Origin: Blautia wexlerae DSM 19850 | GTDB taxonomy: Bacteria > Bacillota > Clostridia > Lachnospirales > Lachnospiraceae | Assembly: GCF_025148125.1 (NCBI RefSeq) | Contig: NZ_CP102267.1 | Coordinates: forward strand, 4,553,501-4,617,500 | DNA: 64,000 nucleotides | Reading direction: 5' to 3' | Shown here: one piece after another, positions 34,297 to 44,232 of the stretch | Position numbering within the stretch: the first letter of the stretch is position 1 | How the letters are laid out: each line of letters opens with the position of its first letter | Position numbers and translations under genes: made by a program | The notes under the pieces: generated by a model | What the model saw: the letters and a program-made list of their open reading frames with translations, nothing else | Database searches by the model: none | What the model was told of the DNA's origin: nothing

Positions 34297-35337
34297 ATGA
34301 CGCTGAGAGAAATTGCAGCAGAAGCAGGCGTATCGATTTCAACAGTCTCACGTGTAATCAATCAAAGTACTAATAGCCCCGTGAGCAGGGAAGTTCAAGA
34401 CCGTATATGGGAAATAGCCAAACGTACCAATTATATTCCAAGACATTCAAAAAAAAATACTGTAGAACCTGATTCATCTTCCACAGAACCATTTCGTTCT
34501 ATTGCCTGTCTCTTTGCACGGGTTCCGGATGGAGCATCTGATTATTTCTTCTCTACATTGGCCAAAAATATTGAACAGGAAGCATTCCGTCATAACTATA
34601 TTTTAAAGTACACATTTTCTGCTTTTGATATCGATGATCCTTTTACTCTACAGTTAATTGCCAGCAATGATATTGACGGCATTGCCGTTTTGGGTCGTTG
34701 TGATAAAGAGCTTTTGAAATTTCTGAAAAAACATTTCCAGTATGTTGTTTATTCCGGTCTGAATAATCTGGATGCAAAATATGATCAGATTATCTGTGAT
34801 GGAACACAAATCAGTTATGATGTCGTAACCCGCCTTATAGAACAGGGTCATAGAAAAATCGCTTACATCGGCGAAACACAGAATGAAAACCGGTATGTTG
34901 GATACTGTTCTGCATTGACAGATGCAGATATTTCTGTCAGTCCCAAATACGTCTCTAACATTGTTCATTCCACAGAAGAGGGATACAAAGGTGTCTGCCA
35001 TCTTCTTAAAAGCGGCTGTGATGCAACTGCTTTCTTCTGTGCTGATGATATTACGGCAATCGGTGCAATGAAAGCTATCAAGGAATACGGTCTTCGCATT
35101 CCCGAAGATGTATCCGTTGCCAGCATTGATGATATCGATACAGCACAATATCTGACTCCCTCATTAACAACAGCACACATTCCTCTTGATGAAATGGGAA
35201 AAATGGCAGCCAAAATACTGATTGACCGTATTGAGGGCGGTCATGAAAAGCATTTAAAAATATTATTTCCTTATGATATCATCGAACGTAAGAGTACTGC
35301 TGCTTTCCGTAAAATCCATGGCAACCCTCAAAAATAA
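34297..35337 (+). CDS. LacI-family transcriptional regulator (paralogue B)
   Basis: The 346-residue protein has helix-turn-helix MTLREIAAEAGVSISTVSRV and effector domain motifs RLIEQGHRKIAYIGE and ASIDDIDTAQYLTPSLTT. It is paralogous to the 24300 regulator through both domains. AAGAAAGGAGG precedes the ATG. Divergent from chrA with the perfect operator between them. Confidence 0.9.
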   Translation: MTLREIAAEAGVSISTVSRVINQSTNSPVSREVQDRIWEIAKRTNYIPRHSKKNTVEPDSSSTEPFRSIACLFARVPDGASDYFFSTLAKNIEQEAFRHNYILKYTFSAFDIDDPFTLQLIASNDIDGIAVLGRCDKELLKFLKKHFQYVVYSGLNNLDAKYDQIICDGTQISYDVVTRLIEQGHRKIAYIGETQNENRYVGYCSALTDADISVSPKYVSNIVHSTEEGYKGVCHLLKSGCDATAFFCADDITAIGAMKAIKEYGLRIPEDVSVASIDDIDTAQYLTPSLTTAHIPLDEMGKMAAKILIDRIEGGHEKHLKILFPYDIIERKSTAAFRKIHGNPQK

Positions 35338-35349
35338 TTTGCTTATAGC

Positions 35350-35376
35350 AATCCTCGTAAATAATGTATCTTAATC
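35350..35376. repeat. Single end of the AATCCTCGTAAATAAT repeat
   Basis: AATCCTCGTAAATAATGTAT matches the inverted ends of the small element at 60966-61055. Only one end is seen here, 12 bp past the LacI stop. Confidence 0.45.
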
Positions 35377-35408
35377 CAATTAATTCTGCAGTGGATGAAC
35401 GCAAAAAG

Positions 35409-35445
35409 GAAGGTGCAAACCACATTTCTATGATTTGCACCTTCT
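35409..35445 (+). terminator. Intrinsic terminator after LacI paralogue B
   Basis: GAAGGTGCAAA pairs with TTTGCACCTTC around ccacatttctatga, followed by TCTTATT. The remaining 35446-35625 stretch shows no gene. Confidence 0.65.
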
Positions 35446-35625
35446 CTTATTCTATGTCAGTAGTTCAATCTCAGAGAAAACTCTTTCAGCAATCAGTCTT
35501 ATCAGCCTTCCTGTGATGACTGTCAGTTCTGTGACTCACGCCTTTCTCTACTCATATTTTCGTCATCCAGACTTTTAACTCTATTTATGATAACTTACTC
35601 ATAACAACAGACCTTACAGATGGCA

Positions 35626-38600
35626 TCACTTTCCACAGCACTCCACAATAGTTTTCTCCACATCTTCTATCTGAAAGGGTTTTGCCAGATGTGCGGTCAT
35701 GCCGGCTGCGAGACATCTTTTTGCATCTTCCTCAAATGCGTTTGCAGTCATTGCAATGATCGGAATTGTTTTTGCATCTGCCCTGTCCATAGCACGTATG
35801 GCTTTTGTTGCTGCAATACCATCCATAACAGGCATCATGACATCCATTAATATGGCATCAAAAATTCCCGGAGGATTATTTTCGAAGTGCTCCACCGCCT
35901 GTCTGCCGTTTTTTGCAACTGTAACCTTCGCACCGTCATCTGTCAGCAGCATTTCTATGATTTCAGCATTAAGCTCATTATCCTCGGCTGCCAGCAGATG
36001 CAATCCACGAATATCATATTTCTCAGCAATTTCCTCATCCTTTTTCTGTTCCTGGGCAATCTCAAATGGAATGATAATGACAAACACAGATCCAACTCCC
36101 ACCTGACTTGTCACTTCAATACTTCCATTCATCTGCTCAATCAAGCCTTTAGTGATCGCCATTCCCAGACCGGTTCCCTGATAAACACTACGGGCATCTG
36201 TTTTTTCCTGTGAGAACGGATCAAAAATATGACTCAGGAACTCCGGACTCATCCCTATACCTGTATCAGAAATCGTCCATCTGTATGTACAGATTCCATC
36301 ATGTACATCTGCAGCCTCCATTACCGTAGTGATCTTTCCTCCCGGCCGGTTATACTTAATACAGTTTCCATAGATGTTCAGAAAAATCTGGCGAAGATGC
36401 AGTGAGCTTCCATAGACATAAGGATAAGGGATATTCTCCTTATTTTTCTCATAAATCCACTGAATATCCTCATCTGCTGCCTTGTGAGTGATAATACTCT
36501 CAATCTCATAGACCAGATCTTTAAGACAGATATATTCATGAGTCAGAACAATATGACCTTCCTCTATTTTACTCATCTGCAGAACATCATTGATAAGAGA
36601 GAGCAGATAATTCGCTGCTATCTTCATCTTTTTATGATTTTCCTGTATCAGTTCCTTATCCTCAAAATGAGTCTCGTCAATCTTTAACAGACCAATAATA
36701 CCATTCAGAGGTGTCCTGATATCATGGCTCATTCGGCTGAGGAAATTCGTTTTTGCCCTGCTCTCGGCACGCATCTCATTGAATGCTGCCTGAAGGCGCG
36801 CCTGTTCCTGCTCATCCCGTTCATGTCTCTGTGTGGTATCCTGAAGCAGAATGATCGCATAGATCATAGGCACCTCAGCAAGAATTTCTGTATCAAACAC
36901 CACCATCCTGGTCATAAGAACTGTTTTCTGTACCCAGCGGATACTTCCATCATCTTCGCGGGCACAATATTCCACAGACATATTGGTTTCTCCGTTCTCA
37001 AACCTCTTACGAAGCTTTTCGCAATTATCTGTCATACAGTAACCGGCAATTGTTTCCTGAGTAATTTTTTTCTCATATTCCCAGCAATAATCCTGATAAG
37101 AACATGGAAGCGGGTAGTCCATAAAAAGTTCCCGGCTCTTCTGTTCTTTTCCATTCAATACGATTCTTCTTTCCAGAACATCCTTTGTCAGATTTACTGT
37201 ATAGATCACATCTGACAATTCCAGAAGCGCATCCACATAGCTGTCATTTTCCAGGATTGACTGTTTCAGTTGTTCATAATAGAGCTGAAGCTGCTCTTTT
37301 GCACCTGTCTGACCTTCAGAAGTCTTTCGGATGGTTTCAAATGCCAGAAGAAAATGATGCAGCTTTTTGTCCTCATCCCAGTCCACCGGAATCAGTGTCA
37401 GGCGGTTATATGCCCCCTGTTTTCCGATATTATACTCATATTCCAGCACGTCTTCCTTCGTATGCATCTTCTTTTGAAGCTCCGAAATCTGCAGCCCTTC
37501 GCGGATATCTGCCTGACAGGACTTTTCAATCTGTTCCTCTATGATCTGTTCCACAGCACCGGAATATGCACCATCAGAGGCCAGGAAAAAATTCTCACTG
37601 GAACGGATTGCCCGATAAGTATCCATCCTGGCATCACAGTACAGACAATCCGAGAAATTACTGCCATGCTGATTAAGCAGCTTTAACAGCTGATATCCCT
37701 GATGCTTTTCTGCAGCAGCTTCTTCCCTTTTTACATGATTCTTATTGATATACATGTTTTTGTCTGCGCAATTAAACAGTTCTCTCATTGTACTTCCGGG
37801 AAAATCGCCGGCCAGTGCAAAGCCTGCTGCATAGCTCAGGGGAGTATCCGGATACACTTTGGATTCCTCTCTCATATCTCTGCGCACCTTTTCAAGGCAC
37901 TGTGTCATCTGTTCCCTGTCCAGTCCATGGGTAACTGCAAGAAACTCATCTCCACCTGCTCTTCCCACAAACTGCTCTGCCGGCATGGAAGCCCGCAGGC
38001 AGATGGCAAATCTACGGATATAGGCATCACCGGCTTCATGACCTCTGCTGTCATTAATACGCCGGAGATTATTAAGATCAAAACTGCAGACACCGGTATC
38101 TGCATCCGGTTCTTCCTCACTCAGTAATTCTTCACATTTATTTTTGTTCGGAAGTCCCGTCGCATCATCCAGATATACCTTTCGCTGCAGCAGGCGGTTC
38201 ATTGCAGCATATTGTATTGCTTTGATGAATTCATATCCGATCAACAGCATCAGCACAACAATATCTGCTGTGATATATTTCTCAAGCAATGATAAGGATG
38301 TGGCTTTTTTCTGCGAATATTTTTCAGCCAGGCCTGTTGCTTCATCGCAGATCACAAAAAACTCCTCACTTTCCGGAATAATATCTGTGTTTCTGGCTCC
38401 TTTGAACCTCACAAGATAAATTTTCTTATACAGGTCAGAGAATTTATCATCCAGTTCCTGCATTTTATTCTGAAAATCAACATCATTGAGACGTACAAGA
38501 TTTAATTCATCATTTCCATTTCGCAAACCGTCAATAAAAGTTCTTATATCATGGATCATCTCATTTTCCTGCTGCATGGAAAGCTCCAGTTTTATGAGTC

Positions 38601-38772
38601 TCTGTGTCTCTCCCCTGACTAAACCGGTATAATTTACAATACGGGCCGTTCCCTGAATATCTGAGACAATTCCCATCATTATGATAATAAGGATAGCCAT
38701 AATAACTGCCAGAACACCAATACTGACCTGAATAATACTTGATTTCTTTTTCTTATTCTTTACTTCGGACAT
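35626..38772 (-). CDS. Hybrid GGDEF / histidine kinase / receiver protein
   Basis: The 1048-residue membrane protein has helices at ~15-35 and ~168-186 around a sensor domain. A GGDEF domain follows (FDLNNLRRINDSRGHEAGD, RAGGDEF at 271-277), then a PAS-like region, HisKA with FLSRMSHDIRTPLNGI, HATPase_c with DTGIGMSPEFLSHIF and GTGLGMAITKGL, and a C-terminal receiver with phospho-Asp in AILMDVMMPVMDG. The diguanylate-cyclase signature is intact, so one protein may make cyclic-di-GMP and run a phosphorelay. It has no adjacent partner regulator and is transcribed alone. Confidence 0.88.
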   Translation of the reverse strand: MSEVKNKKKKSSIIQVSIGVLAVIMAILIIIMMGIVSDIQGTARIVNYTGLVRGETQRLIKLELSMQQENEMIHDIRTFIDGLRNGNDELNLVRLNDVDFQNKMQELDDKFSDLYKKIYLVRFKGARNTDIIPESEEFFVICDEATGLAEKYSQKKATSLSLLEKYITADIVVLMLLIGYEFIKAIQYAAMNRLLQRKVYLDDATGLPNKNKCEELLSEEEPDADTGVCSFDLNNLRRINDSRGHEAGDAYIRRFAICLRASMPAEQFVGRAGGDEFLAVTHGLDREQMTQCLEKVRRDMREESKVYPDTPLSYAAGFALAGDFPGSTMRELFNCADKNMYINKNHVKREEAAAEKHQGYQLLKLLNQHGSNFSDCLYCDARMDTYRAIRSSENFFLASDGAYSGAVEQIIEEQIEKSCQADIREGLQISELQKKMHTKEDVLEYEYNIGKQGAYNRLTLIPVDWDEDKKLHHFLLAFETIRKTSEGQTGAKEQLQLYYEQLKQSILENDSYVDALLELSDVIYTVNLTKDVLERRIVLNGKEQKSRELFMDYPLPCSYQDYCWEYEKKITQETIAGYCMTDNCEKLRKRFENGETNMSVEYCAREDDGSIRWVQKTVLMTRMVVFDTEILAEVPMIYAIILLQDTTQRHERDEQEQARLQAAFNEMRAESRAKTNFLSRMSHDIRTPLNGIIGLLKIDETHFEDKELIQENHKKMKIAANYLLSLINDVLQMSKIEEGHIVLTHEYICLKDLVYEIESIITHKAADEDIQWIYEKNKENIPYPYVYGSSLHLRQIFLNIYGNCIKYNRPGGKITTVMEAADVHDGICTYRWTISDTGIGMSPEFLSHIFDPFSQEKTDARSVYQGTGLGMAITKGLIEQMNGSIEVTSQVGVGSVFVIIIPFEIAQEQKKDEEIAEKYDIRGLHLLAAEDNELNAEIIEMLLTDDGAKVTVAKNGRQAVEHFENNPPGIFDAILMDVMMPVMDGIAATKAIRAMDRADAKTIPIIAMTANAFEEDAKRCLAAGMTAHLAKPFQIEDVEKTIVECCGK

Positions 38773-38980
38773 GGCCCTCCCCCTTTTGTTTTATTTTGGA
38801 AAAATACTTTCCGCATTCTAACTATTTTACCGTACTTTTTCCGTTATGCCTACCACAAATTTATTAATACTATATCGATTCCATAAAATAATGCTACCTT
38901 TTCGGAACCATATGGTTCTGTATAGTTGCAGTAATGCATATTAATTAAGAGGCTTGCTATAAATTTCCAAACAGGCATCA

Positions 38981-39022
38981 AAAACACCCGGCAAAATTAC
39001 TTTTCATAATCTGCCGGGTGTT
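38981..39022 (-). terminator. Intrinsic terminator of the second sugar ABC operon
   Basis: AACACCCGGCA pairs with TGCCGGGTGTT around a 17-nt loop, with TTTTTG on the minus strand. The 38773-39098 gap otherwise holds the promoter of the hybrid kinase gene and no gene. Confidence 0.8.
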
Positions 39023-39098
39023 CTCTTTCGCCCTCTCTGTATAGATTATTGATAATGTCTTCCAGACGGTCGAAGTTATATTTTTCTTTTTCAGTTTT

Positions 39099-39935
39099 TT
39101 ATTTGACTGCTCCGGTAATACCTTCTGCAAACTGTTTCTGTAATACAAAGAATACGATCATTGTAGGAATAGAACAGAACAATACACCGCACATCAGCAT
39201 ACCATAATCTGTCACATAACCTGTGATCAGGTTGGCGATCAGCATTGGCATGGTCATTGCCTTGTTGTCTGTCATGATTACCTTTGGCCACAGATAAGAG
39301 TTCCATGCATTCATAAAGGTAATAACAGCAGCCGCTGCATATGTAGATTTCATTGTAGGAATGAACATCTGGAAGAAAATCCTTACTTCATTGAGTCCGT
39401 CAATACGTGCAGCTTCAATAATATCAACCGGGAATGATCTGGCATTCTGACGGAACATCATGATCATAAACGGCGTGGAAATAATCGGAAGGATAAAACC
39501 TACTGCTGTATTCAAAAGTCCTGCCTTGGAGAACATTTTGAATAACGGAACCATAGTTGCAACCTGCGGAACCATCATAGCCAGAAGCAGGATTGAAAAT
39601 ACTCTGTCTTTCCACTTATCATGGTAAACTTCAAATCCGTAACCTGCGATAGAGCAGATCAGAAGACAGATCACTGTAGTAAGGATTGCATAAAAGAAGG
39701 AGTTTCCAAGTGCTCTCCACAGTGGCTGCTGGGATGTAAGATTACGGAAGTTTTCCATAAAATGGCTTCCCGGAATAATTCGTCCACGTGATACATCTGT
39801 GGATGTATTAGTTGCAGCTGAAATCATCCAGTATAACGGGAATACTGAAATAAATGACACGATGATCAGAAAAATATAGGTTGGAATCAATCTTCTCTGA
39901 ATGGCTGATTTGTTTTTCTTAGTCACGTGTATCAC
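39099..39935 (-). CDS. Carbohydrate ABC transporter permease, MalG type
   Basis: The 278-residue membrane protein has six helices and the EAA loop EAARIDGLNEVRIFFQMFIP. It overlaps the partner permease gene by 17 bp. Together with 39919-40818 and 41016-42305 it forms a family 1 sugar importer without its own ATPase. Confidence 0.9.
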   Translation of the reverse strand: MIHVTKKNKSAIQRRLIPTYIFLIIVSFISVFPLYWMISAATNTSTDVSRGRIIPGSHFMENFRNLTSQQPLWRALGNSFFYAILTTVICLLICSIAGYGFEVYHDKWKDRVFSILLLAMMVPQVATMVPLFKMFSKAGLLNTAVGFILPIISTPFMIMMFRQNARSFPVDIIEAARIDGLNEVRIFFQMFIPTMKSTYAAAAVITFMNAWNSYLWPKVIMTDNKAMTMPMLIANLITGYVTDYGMLMCGVLFCSIPTMIVFFVLQKQFAEGITGAVK

Positions 39936-40818
39936 CTACTTTCAAATTAATAAATGCAAGTACAGCTACCATAATGAATATGATAAATGACATTGCTGCT
40001 GCATATCCAAAGTTTGGTACGTTAATAAAACATGTATTGTAAATATAGTGGGACATTGTGATTGTTGAGTTTGCCGGTCCACCCTTTGTCAGGTTGACAG
40101 ACTCATCGAACAGCTGCAGTGTACCATTAATTGACATGATAAATGTCATGATAATTGTCGGTTTCAGAAGCGGAACAGTAATCTTCCAGAAAGTCTTCCA
40201 GCCATTGGCGCCATCAATCTTTGCTGCTTCATATACAGAATATTCAATATTCTGAAGTCCTGCCAGATAGAATACCATATTATATCCTGTCCATCTCCAG
40301 ATCAGCGCAAGGATAATTACAATCTTGGCACTGGCGGAATTCCCCAGGAAATTATAGCCGGTAGATAAGATTCCAAGTTTGATCAGAATACTGTTGATCA
40401 GACCATCTGTAGCAAACATGGAACGGAAGATCAATGAATAGGATACCAGGGATGTCGCACATGGAAGAAATACACAAGTACGGAAAAATCCCTTAAATTT
40501 CAAATCTTTGTTATTCAGAAGCTGTGCCAGAAGAATTGCCAGTATCAGCATGATCGGCACCTGAATGATCAGATACAGGAATGTATTTGCAATAGACTGC
40601 TGAAATACCTTGTCTGCCAGAATACGTTTATAGTTGCTGAAGATCGGATCTGCAAATCTCATATTTGCTCCGGCTCCGGTCTGCAGGGAAATGATAAATG
40701 CACGTATCATTGGATAAAAGCTCATGATCGCGATCATGATAGTTGCAGGAGCCAGGAACGTCCATCCTGCTGCCCTCTGCTTGCCAAGCAGAGACATACC
40801 TTTTTTCTTAGAATTCAC
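39919..40818 (-). CDS. Carbohydrate ABC transporter permease, MalF type
   Basis: About 299 residues with six helices and EAA loop EAAKIDGANGWKTFWKITVP. The start is taken as GTG at 40818 because AAAGGAGGAGTTCAC lies directly upstream; a longer frame to 40920 has no ribosome site. Confidence 0.88.
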   Translation of the reverse strand: MNSKKKGMSLLGKQRAAGWTFLAPATIMIAIMSFYPMIRAFIISLQTGAGANMRFADPIFSNYKRILADKVFQQSIANTFLYLIIQVPIMLILAILLAQLLNNKDLKFKGFFRTCVFLPCATSLVSYSLIFRSMFATDGLINSILIKLGILSTGYNFLGNSASAKIVIILALIWRWTGYNMVFYLAGLQNIEYSVYEAAKIDGANGWKTFWKITVPLLKPTIIMTFIMSINGTLQLFDESVNLTKGGPANSTITMSHYIYNTCFINVPNFGYAAAMSFIIFIMVAVLAFINLKVGDTRD

Positions 40819-40894
40819 GTGAACTCCTCCTTTCAAAAAACTCTGTAACTGTTCAGCATTTTGCCGGACAATTACCAACTCTTTGCAGTAAGAT

Positions 40895-40916
40895 GGGGGA
40901 CTGCTGGCAGTCCCCC
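40895..40916 (-). terminator. Tight GC hairpin between binding-protein and permease genes
   Basis: GGGGGACTGC pairs with GCAGTCCCCC with a two-base turn. As at 10997-11039, it separates a solute-binding gene from its permeases and probably sets their expression ratio. Confidence 0.6.
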
Positions 40917-41015
40917 GCACTTACCTGTTTTCATTCACTTAATCACTGTCTACAGATTGCTTCACAGTTTCACTGTTCCCGCAATCCTGACATCATCTGA
41001 TCCTGCGATCAGAAT

Positions 41016-42305
41016 TTATTCAGTCATCTTGAATGCCAGAGTATCCTGAGCTTCCTGAAGGGCATCTTCTACAGGTGTGCCGTTTACGATATTTACAACT
41101 GCTGTGTTGACGCATTCTCTTGATTCATAATGATACGGTGTTTTTGTGAACTCCGGAATATGAGAAGAGTATTCTACAATTGTGGAGAAGATTGGCTGTC
41201 CACCAAAGAATTCATTTGGCTCGTTGTAAACCTTAGATTCACCTGCCGGCAGATAACAGGAGATTGCACCTGCTTCCGGAAGGATTGTATCATAGAACTC
41301 TGTGCTGGAACCAAATGTACTTGCAAGGAAATCTTCTGCAAGTTCTACATTCTGGCAGTTGGATGTAACATACCAGGAAGATCCACCATTGTTTGCATAG
41401 TTTGTAGCTGTATCAACATCGTCTACTTTAGGCATTGTTGTGATCTGCCACAGACCCTTCTGATCTTCTGTAGACATCAGAGTAGCTGTGATCCAGTTAC
41501 CATTTACAATACCTGCTGCCTCACCGCCTGTAATAGTAGCGATATATTCATCCCAGTTATTTACAAGTTTAACAACGTCATTCTTAACCAGATCTACATA
41601 AAGATTGATGCATTTCTCTGCAACTTCATTGCCTACGATGTAAGCTTCGCCATCTTCGTTTACGAAGTTAGCTCCGCAGGACTGCATCATCATCATCAGA
41701 GTATCGCCACCTGTAGCTTCACTTGTAAGAAGATATTTTCCGGTTTTTTCATGAACATCTTTACCGATTTCCATGAACTTGGACCATGTGATATCTGTCA
41801 GATCATCAATAGTATATCCTGCCTCGTCAAGGATATCTGTACGATAGCATGCAATAACAGCACCATTATCAAACGGAACACCATAGTGTGTATCATCTAC
41901 CATGGAATAGGACTGTTTCAGTTTACCAAAATCATCCCAGTTAATGTTGATATCTTTCAGATCTGTGAATGCATCCGGATAGCTCTTCAGATATTTCTGA
42001 TAGCTGTTGTCCTGCATAAGAACGATATCAGGAAGTGTGCTGTAATCGCCTGCATTTGCTGCTGTTGTCAGTTTAGTCTGGCAGTCATCAGAAGATGTCT
42101 CTACGATATCTACAGAAAATCCCTCATGATCTTTTGCATACTGATCTGCTGCGATCTGCATGGATTTGATGTTGAAGTTCTGATCCCACGCCCATACAGT
42201 TAACTTGTTGTCATCATCAGATTTCGCAAAAACAGCTGTAGCTGATCCTGCAAAGGATGCTACCATAGCACCGGTCATTAATACTGCGAGTAATTTTTTT
42301 CTCAT
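41016..42305 (-). CDS. Extracellular sugar-binding protein (family 1)
   Basis: The 429-residue protein starts with a Sec signal (MRKKLLAVLMTGAMVASFAG, cut near VFA) and no lipobox. It contains KLTVWAWDQNFNIKSMQIAA and GVPFDNGAVIACYRTDILDEAG. Start 42305 has AAAGGAGGATATAA before ATG. Its promoter lies in 42306-42508. The AraC regulator at 43150 is a likely controller. Confidence 0.9.
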   Translation of the reverse strand: MRKKLLAVLMTGAMVASFAGSATAVFAKSDDDNKLTVWAWDQNFNIKSMQIAADQYAKDHEGFSVDIVETSSDDCQTKLTTAANAGDYSTLPDIVLMQDNSYQKYLKSYPDAFTDLKDININWDDFGKLKQSYSMVDDTHYGVPFDNGAVIACYRTDILDEAGYTIDDLTDITWSKFMEIGKDVHEKTGKYLLTSEATGGDTLMMMMQSCGANFVNEDGEAYIVGNEVAEKCINLYVDLVKNDVVKLVNNWDEYIATITGGEAAGIVNGNWITATLMSTEDQKGLWQITTMPKVDDVDTATNYANNGGSSWYVTSNCQNVELAEDFLASTFGSSTEFYDTILPEAGAISCYLPAGESKVYNEPNEFFGGQPIFSTIVEYSSHIPEFTKTPYHYESRECVNTAVVNIVNGTPVEDALQEAQDTLAFKMTE

Positions 42306-42508
42306 ATTTATATCCTCCTTTATTAAGCTTATTCTTTCTTCCGAATCGCTTGTAAGTTGATTATAGCATCCGATTTTCAGGTATAGTTTGCATAACCGCA
42401 CACATAATGTGCAATTTCGACCATTTTATGTATTTTGCACTATTAAAAATATTTAAAAATATATTTTTTGTTCACTTTCTCATTTACTATGTTTTTACTA
42501 TGTAATTT

Positions 42509-42578
42509 TAATAACAAAGGCCACTTTCATGGACAAAAAAATATATATTTTTGTCTTTAAAAATGACCTTTGTTATTA
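42509..42578 (-). terminator. Intrinsic terminator
   Basis: AATAACAAAGG..CA pairs with TG.CCTTTGTTATT, with an inner stem GACAAAAATATA/TATATTTTTTTGTC. It ends transcription of the AraC-membrane protein unit. Confidence 0.7.
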
Positions 42579-42632
42579 TTTCATAAATTTTCCGTTCAAT
42601 TTTTGTACATATTTTACAGTTTTTAATTCATT

Positions 42633-43142
42633 TTATGCAAAATAGACTTTTTCAGGATATTGTGTTTTCATCGCATGAAGCAGTTCCTCATTAAGATCAA
42701 GAAGCAGTTTTATTTTGTGCCCGTCTTCCCGGATGATCATTGTATAATAAGGAGTATCTTCATCATAAGAGGTATAATCGTATTTTTTCAGCTTCTCCGT
42801 TCCACCATTCTTTTTGTACCTTGCAACACTTTCATGCCAGTGCGGTGCCACTGTCTCCAGATTACTCAGTTCCAGTATATGAGCTGTTTTGCGATACTTC
42901 TTGCCATAGATCACATCTATTTCAAACTGACCGTTTTCCATCATGTATTCATAATCCTTCTGACTGAATATATCAAAGACAAAATACAGCCCCGCAAGCA
43001 GAAATCCCGGAAGCATAAATGCCTGGGAAATCGTGATTCCCATAACCACAAAAAGCACTGCAAAAATAATCATTACCACACACAGGACTCCGGACATACT
43101 CTTTTTCTTTCTTGATACCTGCTCCACAATCTTATAGTTCAT
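42633..43142 (-). CDS. DUF6106-like small membrane protein, function unknown
   Basis: The 169-residue protein has two adjacent helices (SGVLCVVMIIFAVLFVVMGI and AFMLPGFLLAGLYFVFDI) and a soluble C-terminal part with DVIYGKKYRKTAHILELSNL. Start 43142 has GAAGGATGG upstream and follows the AraC stop by a few bases. I recognise it only as a Lachnospiraceae-type conserved membrane protein; the family name is uncertain. Confidence 0.6.
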   Translation of the reverse strand: MNYKIVEQVSRKKKSMSGVLCVVMIIFAVLFVVMGITISQAFMLPGFLLAGLYFVFDIFSQKDYEYMMENGQFEIDVIYGKKYRKTAHILELSNLETVAPHWHESVARYKKNGGTEKLKKYDYTSYDEDTPYYTMIIREDGHKIKLLLDLNEELLHAMKTQYPEKVYFA

Positions 43143-43149
43143 AACTTTT

Positions 43150-44088
43150 TTACCATCCTTCCTCTGAATGAATATCGAAATCCAAAAGCTGCTGTTCATA
43201 ATTCTCCGGCCGTTTTCTCCATTCAACCGGAGTCACTCCCATTATCTGTCTGAAGTTCCGGTTAAACGTTGAATTGGTCGTGAAACCACATTTGTGCGCA
43301 ATATCTGCCACCGGTGTATCTGTTTTCTGCAGAAATTCACAGGCAGTATGAATCCGCACAGAATTAATATACTCCAGAGGACTTACCTTCATATGCGATG
43401 TAAACACTCTTCTGAAATGAGTTTCACTGATATGGCAGATCTTCGCCAGATCCTCTATCCGGATATCCTCCATATAGTGATAAGAAACAAAATCCAGTAC
43501 GCGGGTGATCATATTTGTAAGTTTCCCTGTTTCCTCTTCCACCCTGTCTTCCGGTGAAGCCCGGTTCAGTCTGGCAATTTCTACTAGTAATGCCGCAAGA
43601 ACTCCACTGGATTCTTCAATATAAAATTCTTCTCCCTCACGCATGATATTCATGATCTTAAGAATTTTTGCAGCTATAGAGGGGGACTCATTCTCTTTCA
43701 GAAATAAAGCCTTAGAATATATTCTCTGAATCATTTTTTCAGCCTTTACCGGATTGTTCAGAAATTTTTTCATAAAACCTTCCACATCTATGAAAAGATA
43801 CTCCCATTTACTGACCGTACCCAGATCACTGTTAGTCGTATGAGCATAATTGGGTGGAATCACCGTAAATTCTCTTCCCGAAAACCGCATTTTAGCCTCA
43901 CCAAACGCCATAACTCCATCCCCTTCGTAACAGAAACCAATCTCCAGATAATTATGAAAATGAAGATAATCCACATCATTTCCATAATTCTGAACCCACT
44001 TCTGCCCCAGAAGAGCCAGAATCGGACTTCCGGCAGGCATCTGGTAATAGCGGAATTCCATCTTCGGTTTTTTTCTCTTCTTTGCCAT
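43150..44088 (-). CDS. AraC-family transcriptional regulator with cupin sensor
   Basis: The 312-residue protein has an N-terminal cupin-like arm (LHFHNYLEIGFCYEGDGVMA, PPNYAHTTNS) and two C-terminal helix-turn-helix units: RIEDLAKICHISETHFRRVF and HKCGFTTNSTFNRNFRQIMG. It probably senses a sugar and controls the ABC operon 39099-42305. Confidence 0.88.
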   Translation of the reverse strand: MAKKRKKPKMEFRYYQMPAGSPILALLGQKWVQNYGNDVDYLHFHNYLEIGFCYEGDGVMAFGEAKMRFSGREFTVIPPNYAHTTNSDLGTVSKWEYLFIDVEGFMKKFLNNPVKAEKMIQRIYSKALFLKENESPSIAAKILKIMNIMREGEEFYIEESSGVLAALLVEIARLNRASPEDRVEEETGKLTNMITRVLDFVSYHYMEDIRIEDLAKICHISETHFRRVFTSHMKVSPLEYINSVRIHTACEFLQKTDTPVADIAHKCGFTTNSTFNRNFRQIMGVTPVEWRKRPENYEQQLLDFDIHSEEGW

Positions 44089-44187
44089 ACAGTCACCTCA
44101 TTTTCTGTTCTGTATTTTCACAATATGATTCTACCAGTTTTTTATATATTTTTCGATATTTTTGTACATTTTCCAACAAAAACATAC

Positions 44188-44232
44188 AAAAACACCTGGC
44201 AGACTACTTTTTATAGTCTGTCAGGTGTTTTT
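44188..44232. terminator. Intrinsic terminator overlapping the Fe-S gene end
   Basis: AACACCTGGCAGACTA pairs with TAGTCTGTCAGGTGTT, with T-runs on both sides. The stem includes the last codons and stop of the ferredoxin-domain gene. Confidence 0.8.

Noticed and set aside
41130..42203. 357-codon plus-strand frame
   Set aside because: It is antisense to the sugar-binding protein gene, rich in Cys/Ile/Phe from reverse reading, with no ribosome site.
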